Assembly: GCA_031280455.1 (NCBI GenBank)
Contig: JAITGR010000101.1
Span: 1-5,686 of the forward strand
Reading direction: 5' to 3'
DNA: 5,686 bases
Origin: Spirochaetaceae bacterium
GTDB lineage: Bacteria; Spirochaetota; Spirochaetia; Treponematales; Breznakiellaceae
Of this stretch, positions 1-4,648 are shown piece after piece (the stretch's first letter is position 1; each line of letters opens with the position of its first letter). The notes under the pieces are model-generated. The model saw nothing but the letters and a program-made list of their open reading frames with translations. It had not been told where the DNA came from and searched no databases. The position numbers were made by a program, and so were the translations under genes.

Positions 1-73
1 AAAACTTCTCCCGGCGCCCTGTTCGCTTCCTGGCACCGTATTCTTCATCCGTAAATGTTTGTTGTCTTGTCAT
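1..73 (-). CDS. IS5-family transposase, N-terminal fragment (cut by window edge)
   Basis: Reading leftwards from an ATG at 71-73, 24 codons stay open to the window edge. The peptide begins MTRQQTFTDEEYGARK and continues RTGRREKF. This matches the N-terminus typical of IS5-group DDE transposases; IS5 itself begins MSHQLTFADSEFSSKRR and continues QTRKEIFL. The conserved elements are the QxTFxDxE segment, the basic RKR stretch and the RREKF segment. The catalytic DDE core lies outside the window, so intactness cannot be judged. No clear Shine-Dalgarno sequence precedes the ATG; the upstream bases are A/T-rich, which is not unusual for IS genes. A terminal inverted repeat lies 26 bp upstream of the start, as expected for the 5' end of such an element. 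The product would bind the element ends and catalyse cut-and-paste transposition. Confidence 0.8.
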   Translation of the reverse strand, partial: MTRQQTFTDEEYGARKRTGRREKF

Positions 74-98
74 ATTTTTATTTTAGCATAATCTGCCG

Positions 99-115
99 AT
101 TTAATCAGCGTTGCC
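99..115 (-). repeat. Terminal inverted repeat of the IS5-family element
   Basis: On the minus strand this reads GGCAACGCTGATTAAAT, with its outer end at 115. It sits just upstream of the transposase start at 73, where the left end of the element should be. A near copy (14 of 17 positions) occurs at 2327-2343 in the same orientation and is also followed by TTAG. An end beginning with GG is consistent with the IS5 group. The opposite end of this element is outside the window. Confidence 0.65.
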
Positions 116-119
116 TTAG
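116..119. other. Probable 4-bp target-site duplication (TTAG) of the IS element
   Basis: TTAG (CTAA on the other strand) abuts the outer end of the inverted repeat. It fits the YTAR tetranucleotide that IS5-group elements target and duplicate. The second TTAG that would prove the duplication lies beyond the left edge, so this is inferred from the consensus and from the identical TTAG beside the repeat copy at 2327. Confidence 0.5.
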
Positions 120-144
120 ATTTTACGTGAGTGATTGCGAAGGC

Positions 145-173
145 TTGACACTTTTTTTGGGGCGGTATATCCT
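145..173 (+). promoter_or_regulatory. Sigma-70-type promoter for metQ
   Basis: A perfect TTGACA -35 box (145-150) is followed by a 17-bp spacer and TATCCT (168-173), four of six matches to the -10 consensus. An overlapping TATATC at 166-171 is an alternative with a shorter spacer. Transcription would begin near 180 and give a leader of only about 33 nt, too short for a SAM riboswitch, and none is seen. The promoter lies entirely outside the adjacent IS end, so it was not supplied by the insertion. Confidence 0.7.
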
Positions 174-195
174 AGTGAAATAATAGGAAATCCTT

Positions 196-202
196 AAGGA
201 GG
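196..202 (+). promoter_or_regulatory. Strong Shine-Dalgarno sequence of metQ
   Basis: AAGGAGG lies 10 nt before the ATG at 213 and fixes that codon as the start. Its first bases form the right half of the perfect palindrome TCCTTAAGGA (191-200). ATCC (190-193) and GGAT (201-204) could also pair around a 7-nt loop containing part of the Shine-Dalgarno sequence, but this would be a weak structure. Confidence 0.85.
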
Positions 203-212
203 ATAAGTTAGA

Positions 213-1001
213 ATGAAAAGAATTATTTTTGCATTCGCGGCGTTTTTATCGGCTTCGCTCATTTTTGCGCAGCCAGCCGATAAAGTTATTAAAGTTGGTG
301 CGACACCGGTGCCGCATGCCGATTTGCTCAATCAGATTAAGGCTGATTTGCAGAAAGCCGGCTACACGCTGCAGGTGGTCGAGTTTACCGACTATGTTCA
401 GCCCAATGTCGCGCTGGAAAATGGCGAGATTGACGCGAACTTTTTTCAGCATAAGCCGTATCTGGATTCGTTCAACAAGGAAAAGAAGTCCAGTCTGGTG
501 AATGCTGGCGGTATTCACATTGAGCCTATGGGTGGTTACACCAAAAAGGGTCTAAAAAAAATTGATGACCTGAAGCCTGGTGCGACTATCGCGGTGCCGA
601 ATGACCCCACGAATGAGGGGCGCGCGTTGCTGCTGCTGCAGAGTGCTGGTGTTATCAAGCTGAAAGAGGGCGTGGGCCTGAGTGCGACGGTAAAGGATAT
701 TGCCGAAAACAAGAAAAAGCTGGTGTTTAAGGAACTGGAGGCGGCGCAGCTTCCTCGCGCGGTGGCGGATGTCGATTTGGCTATTATCAACGGGAATTTC
801 GCGCTTGACGCGGGTTTCAAAAAGAAAGACGCGATTATTATTGAAGGGCGCGAGTCGCCGTATGTCAATATTGTCGCGGTAAAAAAAGAAAAGTCGAGCG
901 AGCCGAAGATTCTCGCGCTGGTTACGGCGCTGCAGAGTAAAAAAATTAAAGATTACATCGCCAAGAAATATGCCGATGGCAGTGTGGTAGCGGCGTTCTA
1001 A
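213..1001 (+). CDS. metQ: MetQ/NlpA-family methionine-binding protein, without lipobox
   Basis: This is the substrate-binding component of a MetNIQ-type ABC importer, which captures methionine outside the inner membrane. The 262 residues match the usual family length. Family blocks are clear: VGATPVPHADLL (28-39), FTDYVQPNVALENGEIDANF with FQHKPYLD (58-85), PMGGY (105-109), GATIAVPNDPTNEGRALLLL (123-142), INGNFA (192-197) and ESPYVN (214-219). The SPYVN asparagine corresponds to a known ligand-contacting Asn in E. coli MetQ. The first 19 residues are a signal peptide (MKR then a hydrophobic core), but no cysteine occurs anywhere in the protein. Cleavage by signal peptidase I after FA-19 is therefore likely, giving a soluble periplasmic form rather than the lipoprotein usual in this family (Tp32 of T. 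pallidum is the related spirochaetal protein). No metN or metI lies within the window. The gene is monocistronic, between its own promoter and a hairpin terminator. Family assignment is very secure; the exact ligand is inferred. Confidence 0.95.
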   Translation: MKRIIFAFAAFLSASLIFAQPADKVIKVGATPVPHADLLNQIKADLQKAGYTLQVVEFTDYVQPNVALENGEIDANFFQHKPYLDSFNKEKKSSLVNAGGIHIEPMGGYTKKGLKKIDDLKPGATIAVPNDPTNEGRALLLLQSAGVIKLKEGVGLSATVKDIAENKKKLVFKELEAAQLPRAVADVDLAIINGNFALDAGFKKKDAIIIEGRESPYVNIVAVKKEKSSEPKILALVTALQSKKIKDYIAKKYADGSVVAAF

Positions 1002-1014
1002 ATCGTCCATCCAT

Positions 1015-1050
1015 AGCCAATCTCAAAAAAACTGTTTTTTGAGATTGGCT
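1015..1050. terminator. Perfect 16-bp hairpin shared by two convergent genes
   Basis: The arm AGCCAATCTCAAAAAA (1015-1030) is exactly complementary to 1035-1050, with a 4-nt loop (ACTG). It begins 13 bp after the metQ stop, and its last base is the last base of the stop codon of the convergent minus-strand gene. On the plus strand the stem is followed by CATTTTAG, a short U-tract. On the minus strand no U-run follows, but the A6/T6 pairs at the top of the stem could allow a shorter internal hairpin followed by the lower stem. It is a good terminator for metQ and a plausible bidirectional one. Confidence 0.8.
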
Positions 1051-2285
1051 CATTTTAGCAGGTGGTCGGTGCGCCACCATACGAGTTTGGCTTCGTACTG
1101 GCTGGCGAGTATTGCCGAGAGTATGCCGTCGGCGGAAACATCAAACGCAAAAAATTGTAACTCGGCGTTTTCGACGCGAATAAAGCCGTGCGCTTTTTCC
1201 TGGCCGCTTGCGGCATCCAGAATGAGCAGCGAAAATCCCGACTCAACGGGTATGTACAAAAACACGAGCGCGCCGTTCATAGCGCCGAACATTGAATACA
1301 AAAGGTTTTCTGTGCCGCGGCGGTTGTTGACGGTTATGACGCGCTCGTAAAACGGTATGTCCACGCCGGCGCGGTACTCGCCGGTTTCTGCGTCCATGGT
1401 CCACAAAACCGCGCCGTCCGGCTCCATGCCGGAGATGGTTTGTGTTGTCTGGTCGTGGATTTCGCGGTAGTAGTCTATTTTTAGGTACACGCTGCGGGTG
1501 TCGGGGGCGACGGCGACACCGTTAAGGACGGCCTTTAAGCCGTCACGCGCCTGGGGCAGGGGGAGCATGTCGTTGCGGATTTTGACGGTGTACAAAAGCT
1601 GGCCGTTGCTGGCGAACCAGTATACGACCATGCCGCGGGGGAGGCGGCAGATGACGGCGAGTTCGTCGTTGCGCGATATGTATATGTTGTCGATGAACGG
1701 GAACGGCCGTCCGCCGGGGCCTTCCTGTCCCAGGTATTCGGAAAAATTGCCGTCTATGTCAAAGCGGAGGACGGAATAGCTGAGCAGTACGCGCTCCTCG
1801 GTATCGTACACTTGGCGCGCCTGGGGGAGCTTGTCGGCGACATACATGTTTTTTTGCGAATCGGTGGTAATCGCGCCGGGTTCCTGGAGCGGCCAGGCGA
1901 TTGACCAGCGGGTCGCGCTGGCGCTGCCGGTTTTGGGTTTGAGTGTAATGGGCGCGGGGTTGGTTTCTTCGTTATATATCATAAAAAGAATGTCGCCATA
2001 CGAATTGTAGCGCAGAATTTTCCCGCCCGCGCCATTTGCTATGTAAAAGAGGCCGTCGCGCATGGTAAGCGCTGTTCGTTGTCCGCTGCGTTCGCTTTGC
2101 AGGTTGTAGAGGTCGAGTTGGTCTTCCAGCCGGCCTATTCTGAATGTCCATAAATCTTCGCGTTCTATTGAATAGCGCTGTCCCTGTCCGCAGCCGCCCA
2201 GTAAAAGTATCGAGAGGGCGACTGCCCACAAAACGGCGGTCAGGCGCGTGTGTCTAAAGTGTGTCATCAAGGTATAGTACCGCAT
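1050..2285 (-). CDS. NHL/beta-propeller-like lipoprotein of spirochaete type
   Basis: This predicted lipoprotein has 411 residues from the ATG at 2285. The signal peptide has a basic n-region (THFRHTR), a hydrophobic core and the lipobox LLGGC, with Cys32 as the acylated residue. The mature part contains short strand-rich repeats typical of propeller blades: KILRYNSYGDIL (about 89-100), VLRFDIDGNFSEYLG (about 172-186), YWFASNGQLLYTVKI (about 222-236) and later GMEPDGAVLWTMDAETGEY. From memory this resembles the spirochaetal family called LIC_12708 (T. pallidum TP_0421-like), of unknown function; I could not verify that. The start is uncertain. The reading frame opens at a TTG (2303) with no Shine-Dalgarno sequence. 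ATG 2285 has AGGGCGGG just upstream. ATG 2267 would give the most compact signal peptide but lacks a ribosome site. The gene lies 85 bp or more after trmB, on the same strand, and ends in the convergent hairpin. Its role, perhaps protein-protein contact at the envelope, is unknown. Confidence 0.85.
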   Translation of the reverse strand: MRYYTLMTHFRHTRLTAVLWAVALSILLLGGCGQGQRYSIEREDLWTFRIGRLEDQLDLYNLQSERSGQRTALTMRDGLFYIANGAGGKILRYNSYGDILFMIYNEETNPAPITLKPKTGSASATRWSIAWPLQEPGAITTDSQKNMYVADKLPQARQVYDTEERVLLSYSVLRFDIDGNFSEYLGQEGPGGRPFPFIDNIYISRNDELAVICRLPRGMVVYWFASNGQLLYTVKIRNDMLPLPQARDGLKAVLNGVAVAPDTRSVYLKIDYYREIHDQTTQTISGMEPDGAVLWTMDAETGEYRAGVDIPFYERVITVNNRRGTENLLYSMFGAMNGALVFLYIPVESGFSLLILDAASGQEKAHGFIRVENAELQFFAFDVSADGILSAILASQYEAKLVWWRTDHLLK

Positions 2286-2326
2286 TGCCCGCCCTGCCCG
2301 CAAGGGTAACGCGAATGCTCGTTGGC

Positions 2327-2343
2327 ATTTAATCAGTGATTCC
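2327..2343 (-). repeat. Solitary IS5-type terminal inverted repeat (relic end)
   Basis: On the minus strand it reads GGAATCACTGATTAAAT, 14 of 17 identical to the IS end at 99-115 and in the same orientation. It too is bordered on its outer side by TTAG (2344-2347). No transposase reading frame and no facing second end are found towards lower coordinates, where the start of the NHL-like lipoprotein gene lies. It is therefore probably a remnant of a deleted or decayed related element, though a chance or regulatory similarity cannot be excluded. Confidence 0.5.
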
Positions 2344-2357
2344 TTAGCATGAGAAAC

Positions 2358-2374
2358 TGCAATATCCTATTGCA
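2358..2374. other. Small hairpin in the gap between trmB and the NHL-like gene
   Basis: TGCAATA (2358-2364) and TATTGCA (2368-2374) form a perfect 7-bp inverted repeat around a 3-nt loop, 15 bp after the trmB stop codon. On the minus strand it is followed by GTTTCTC, a poor U-tract. It could act as a weak attenuator or an RNA 3'-end stabiliser for the trmB operon; it is not a convincing intrinsic terminator. The rest of the 85-bp gap (2304-2388) shows only the IS-like end and no clear promoter. Confidence 0.35.
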
Positions 2375-2388
2375 AAAGCAACTGATTT

Positions 2389-3081
2389 TTACAACAGGAT
2401 CGGCGCTCTCCTAAAAAAAAGCTCTCGTACGGTGCGGCCGGCGGCTATGGCTTTTTTTTCAAACTTGGTCTGGATGCGGGCGAGCGGCGCATTGGCGAAT
2501 GCGGGGCAGGTGTTTTCCAGGCCTGCCGTTTGCGAAAGTTCCTGCAGCGCCGAGGCTGCGTACTCCTCCCAGTCGCTGGCAAAGTAGATGTACGCGCCCG
2601 GCATAAGCGCGGCGGCAAGATTGCCGGTGAATGGCCGGCGGATAAGCCGGCGTTTGTGGTGGCGCTTTTTGGGCCATGGGTCGGGGAATAGTATGTGAAA
2701 ACCGGCCACACTCGCCGCCGGCAGCATCTGAGACACAATAGCCGCCGCGTCTCCTTCAATAATACGTACGTTGGGGAGGCGCTGCTGTTCAATTTCCCAC
2801 AAGAGCCGGCCTATACCCGCCTTGAACACCTCTATTCCCAGAATGTTCAGCGCCGGATTTTCCCGTGCAAACGCGGCGGCAGCGCGGCCGTCGCCAAAGC
2901 CGATTTCAACAATAACCGGATTTTTGTTGCCGAATAGCGCCGCGAAATCGAGCGGGCGGGCGGGCGGCGCATCGTCCGCGAAATGCTGGTACACGCAATC
3001 CGCCGCGCCGTAGTACGCCGCTTTCTGCGCGCGCGTCATGCGGCCGCCGCGTACCACATAGCTTTTTATACCGGCAGGCAT
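2389..3081 (-). CDS. trmB: tRNA (guanine-N7-)-methyltransferase TrmB
   Basis: This SAM-dependent enzyme makes m7G at position 46 in the variable loop of tRNAs, in the cytoplasm. The 230 residues match the normal bacterial length. SAM-binding motif I is VEIGFGDG (58-65), followed by LGIEVFKAGIGRLL (81-94) with the ribose-binding acidic residue E84. Then come the family signature FPDPWPKKRHHKRRL (132-146), SDWEEY (169-174) and the C-terminal block TKFEKKAIAAGRTVREL (205-221). All core residues expected of the TrmB family are present. The start is the ATG at 3079-3081, which shares one base with the stop of the preceding lipoprotein gene (TGATG). With no good Shine-Dalgarno sequence of its own, it is likely translated by coupling. 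Its place at the end of an operon with two lipoproteins says nothing obvious about a shared function. Confidence 0.96.
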   Translation of the reverse strand: MPAGIKSYVVRGGRMTRAQKAAYYGAADCVYQHFADDAPPARPLDFAALFGNKNPVIVEIGFGDGRAAAAFARENPALNILGIEVFKAGIGRLLWEIEQQRLPNVRIIEGDAAAIVSQMLPAASVAGFHILFPDPWPKKRHHKRRLIRRPFTGNLAAALMPGAYIYFASDWEEYAASALQELSQTAGLENTCPAFANAPLARIQTKFEKKAIAAGRTVRELFFRRAPILL

Positions 3082-3746
3082 CAGTGCAGCGGCTTGGGCG
3101 CCGTCAACGCGGCGGTTTGGGCGTCCGTATCGTCCCCCCAGTACGCCAGCGCGGCGGTTTCCGGCGGCACCCCCAGATTAGCGATGACGCCGCTGGTACC
3201 GGTCAACGGCACCGTCAGCAAATAGGCGCCCGCCGCGTTGTAGCATTGGGCAAAATGTTCGGGGTACGCACTGTCCACCGACCAGCGGCCATCCGCGGCG
3301 GAAAATTTTGGGAACGGGTGCTTGCTTTCTTTAGGCACGTCAAAACCGAAGCTGCGCTCGGAGCGCTCCCCGCTTTTATCAATAATAACCGCCCGCCACT
3401 GCCCCGACGGGAACGTTTCGGCACCCGCCATCGAAATGGTATGCGAGCCAATCCATGTGTTGTGGTTGTCCTGCAGCATGACCCAGTTGTCGGTGTTCAA
3501 TGTCCAGCTAAGCCCCTCAAAATCGTTGTACAACCGCAGCTCTTCTATGTCGTCCGGCCCGTCGTCGTCTTTGACCAGCGCGAAGAACGAAAGCCGCTGA
3601 GTTACGCTTTCCTCGTCCTCGTAGTAGACCAGCCGCATCGTCCAGTACGAAATGCCCGGCTCGGCGCGGCTACAGGCGAAAAAACCAGCAGCACATAACG
3701 CGAGCGCCGCCCCGCCGCAAAAACGCCGCGTTCTGGAGGGAGTCAT
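3081..3746 (-). CDS. Predicted lipoprotein B, unknown function
   Basis: This 221-residue protein belongs to no family I recognise. The N-terminus has a basic start (MTPSRTRR), a hydrophobic stretch (GGAALALCAAGFFA) and Cys25 in the context FFAC, a loose lipobox of the kind tolerated in spirochaetes. The mature region begins with an acidic, strand-rich section (SYWTMRLVYYEDEESVTQRL, then FALVKDDDGPDDIEELRLYN). It continues with a segment around SGQWRAVIIDKSGERSERSF resembling the beta strands of an Ig-like fold, and ends in a low-complexity Ala/Thr tail. Translation is well supported: GGGGAG at 3753-3758 lies 6 nt before the ATG, and the start overlaps the stop of lipoprotein A by ATGA. Its own stop overlaps the trmB start. 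It is most likely membrane-anchored and made together with lipoprotein A. Confidence 0.8.
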   Translation of the reverse strand: MTPSRTRRFCGGAALALCAAGFFACSRAEPGISYWTMRLVYYEDEESVTQRLSFFALVKDDDGPDDIEELRLYNDFEGLSWTLNTDNWVMLQDNHNTWIGSHTISMAGAETFPSGQWRAVIIDKSGERSERSFGFDVPKESKHPFPKFSAADGRWSVDSAYPEHFAQCYNAAGAYLLTVPLTGTSGVIANLGVPPETAALAYWGDDTDAQTAALTAPKPLH

Positions 3747-4462
3747 TTTCCGCTCCCCTGCCAGCGTACCACCAGCGCGGCGGGCGCTTCGGCTAAAAAC
3801 AAATCGGCCATGGGTGCCGACATGCTGTACGTTTTTCCGCGCGCGACGCTGTGGGTGAACGGCGGGTCCGGAACGGGCGCGCCGTGCGTGTCCACGTACA
3901 GGACGCTCGCTTTCGCCGGCAGACGCATGTTCAAATTGAAGGTGCAGCCGGCAAAAAGCAGACGTACCAACTCCGCCGTGCTTTGGGCGCCGGGCGCGCG
4001 CGCCGCAAAAGTCTGCCAGTAGTTAAAGCGCAGTTCCTGCGTACCGCCGCGTTCTTCAAACTGAACCGCGTACTGGCCGCCGCCTGCGGGCGACAGGTAT
4101 GCGGCGAGCGCGGTTATGGTCTTGAAGTGTATCGCGGCGGTGTAGATGTAGTCTTTTTCGTCCTCGGTGCGCTTGTACGATTTGAGCGTAAGCCCCGGCA
4201 CGGCGCGGGCGGCGTTTTCAAAGTCTGAACGTGAAAGCGGCAGCGCGGCGAGGCTTTCGTCGTCGGCAAAGGTGTCCCGCGCTGCGGCAAACGCGGCGAA
4301 TTCTTTTTGCACGCGGTATTCGACCCGCACCGTGCCGCTGCCGTCTTTTTTAAGGGCAATGTCCAGCGAAATGGTGGAACACGACACGCAGAACAGCGCG
4401 CACAAAAGCACGGGCATCCACCGCGGCAGTTTCAATTGTTTCAATAGAGCCTCCGCCGTCAT
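3743..4462 (-). CDS. Predicted lipoprotein A, unknown function
   Basis: It has 239 residues from the ATG at 4462, or 233 from a TTG at 4444. A signal peptide (KQLKLPRW then MPVLLCALF) ends at CVSC, with Cys28 as the probable lipidated residue. The mature start, STISLDIALKKDGSGTVRVE, has the 'strand, DGSG turn, strand' pattern seen in LppM-like and related secreted lipoproteins, but the similarity is too general to assign a family. Later segments alternate strands (YIYTAAIHFKTITAL, GGQYAVQFEERGGTQELRFN). No hydrophobic segment strong enough to be a membrane span is seen outside the signal peptide. It is the first gene of a coupled set with lipoprotein B and trmB (4-bp ATGA overlap with B). No convincing promoter was found in the 45 bp before it, so transcription may start in the repeat element or read through from the dehydrogenase. 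Confidence 0.82.
   Translation of the reverse strand: MTAEALLKQLKLPRWMPVLLCALFCVSCSTISLDIALKKDGSGTVRVEYRVQKEFAAFAAARDTFADDESLAALPLSRSDFENAARAVPGLTLKSYKRTEDEKDYIYTAAIHFKTITALAAYLSPAGGGQYAVQFEERGGTQELRFNYWQTFAARAPGAQSTAELVRLLFAGCTFNLNMRLPAKASVLYVDTHGAPVPDPPFTHSVARGKTYSMSAPMADLFLAEAPAALVVRWQGSGK
4450..4454 (-). promoter_or_regulatory. Shine-Dalgarno pointing to an alternative TTG start of lipoprotein A
   Basis: GGAGG on the minus strand lies 5 nt before a TTG codon at 4442-4444, inside the longer reading frame. Starting there gives MKQLKLPRWMPVLLCALF, a compact lipoprotein signal with the acylated Cys at residue 22. The annotated ATG at 4462 has only a weak GGGG upstream. I regard the TTG as a realistic true start. 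Confidence 0.45.
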
Positions 4463-4507
4463 TGTACCCCAGATGCGCCCCGCGGCAAAAGCCCTTCGGC
4501 ACGTGCG

Positions 4508-4647
4508 CGGTTGCCAGTTACCGGTCGTCAGTAGTCAGCCTTTCCGCCGGTATATCAGAGCAAAGCAGACGCGCTGGTACACTCCGAAATATCAGCTAAA
4601 AACCGACAACCGACAACCGACAACTGACAACTGACAACCGGCAACCG
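4508..4647. repeat. Inverted-repeat element built from 7-bp units
   Basis: This 140-bp intergenic element has exact outer ends, CGGTTGCC (4508-4515) and its complement GGCAACCG (4640-4647). The left arm holds four degenerate heptamers of the form GTTGCCA, GTTACCG, GTCGTCA, GTAGTCA (4510-4537). The right arm holds 6.5 heptamers in the opposite sense (4602-4647). The arms are imperfectly complementary over roughly 30 bp around a central part of about 64 bp. It begins one base after the dehydrogenase stop codon and ends 45 bp before the first possible start of lipoprotein A. No coding frame spans it. It could be a small palindromic interspersed repeat, a MITE-like element, or an mRNA 3'-end structure. 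Confidence 0.65.
4602..4647. repeat. Heptamer tandem repeat, 6.5 copies of ACCGACA/ACTGACA
   Basis: Units in order are ACCGACA three times, ACTGACA twice, ACCGGCA, then a partial ACCG. The copies differ only at positions 3 and 5. Because seven is not a multiple of three and the array is intergenic, it is not a protein repeat. Similar short heptanucleotide arrays are known in several bacterial lineages; this array forms the right arm of the larger inverted repeat. Confidence 0.9.
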
Positions 4648-4648
4648 T

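Noticed and set aside
174..212. SAM riboswitch or T-box in the metQ leader
   Set aside because: The leader from the predicted start site is only about 33 nt, with no multi-helix structure; only short weak inverted repeats are present.
552..1010. Minus-strand open frame (152 codons) antisense to metQ
   Set aside because: It has no family resemblance and runs through the region coding conserved MetQ blocks on the plus strand.
2376..2390. AACTGATTTTT near the trmB stop as a facing second IS end that would make a short MITE with 2327-2343
   Set aside because: Only ACTGATT is shared (about 8 of 17 positions), and the orientation is back-to-back rather than facing, so the two cannot bound one element.
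2952..2972. GCGGGCGGGCGGGCGG run as a G-quadruplex or repeat
   Set aside because: It lies in trmB coding sequence (PPARPLDFA region), and the spacing reflects Pro/Ala/Arg codons; there is no reason to treat it as a separate element.
3084..3698. Long open frame on the plus strand (204 codons) antisense to lipoprotein B
   Set aside because: It is composition-driven in GC-rich DNA, is Arg/Val-rich with no recognisable domain, signal peptide or ribosome site, and lies opposite a gene with a lipobox and coupled starts.
4463..4507. Promoter for the lipoprotein A operon in the 45 bp before the gene
   Set aside because: The stretch is GC-rich, and I found no -35/-10 pair with reasonable spacing; only a 3-bp stem (GCCGAAGGGC) is present.
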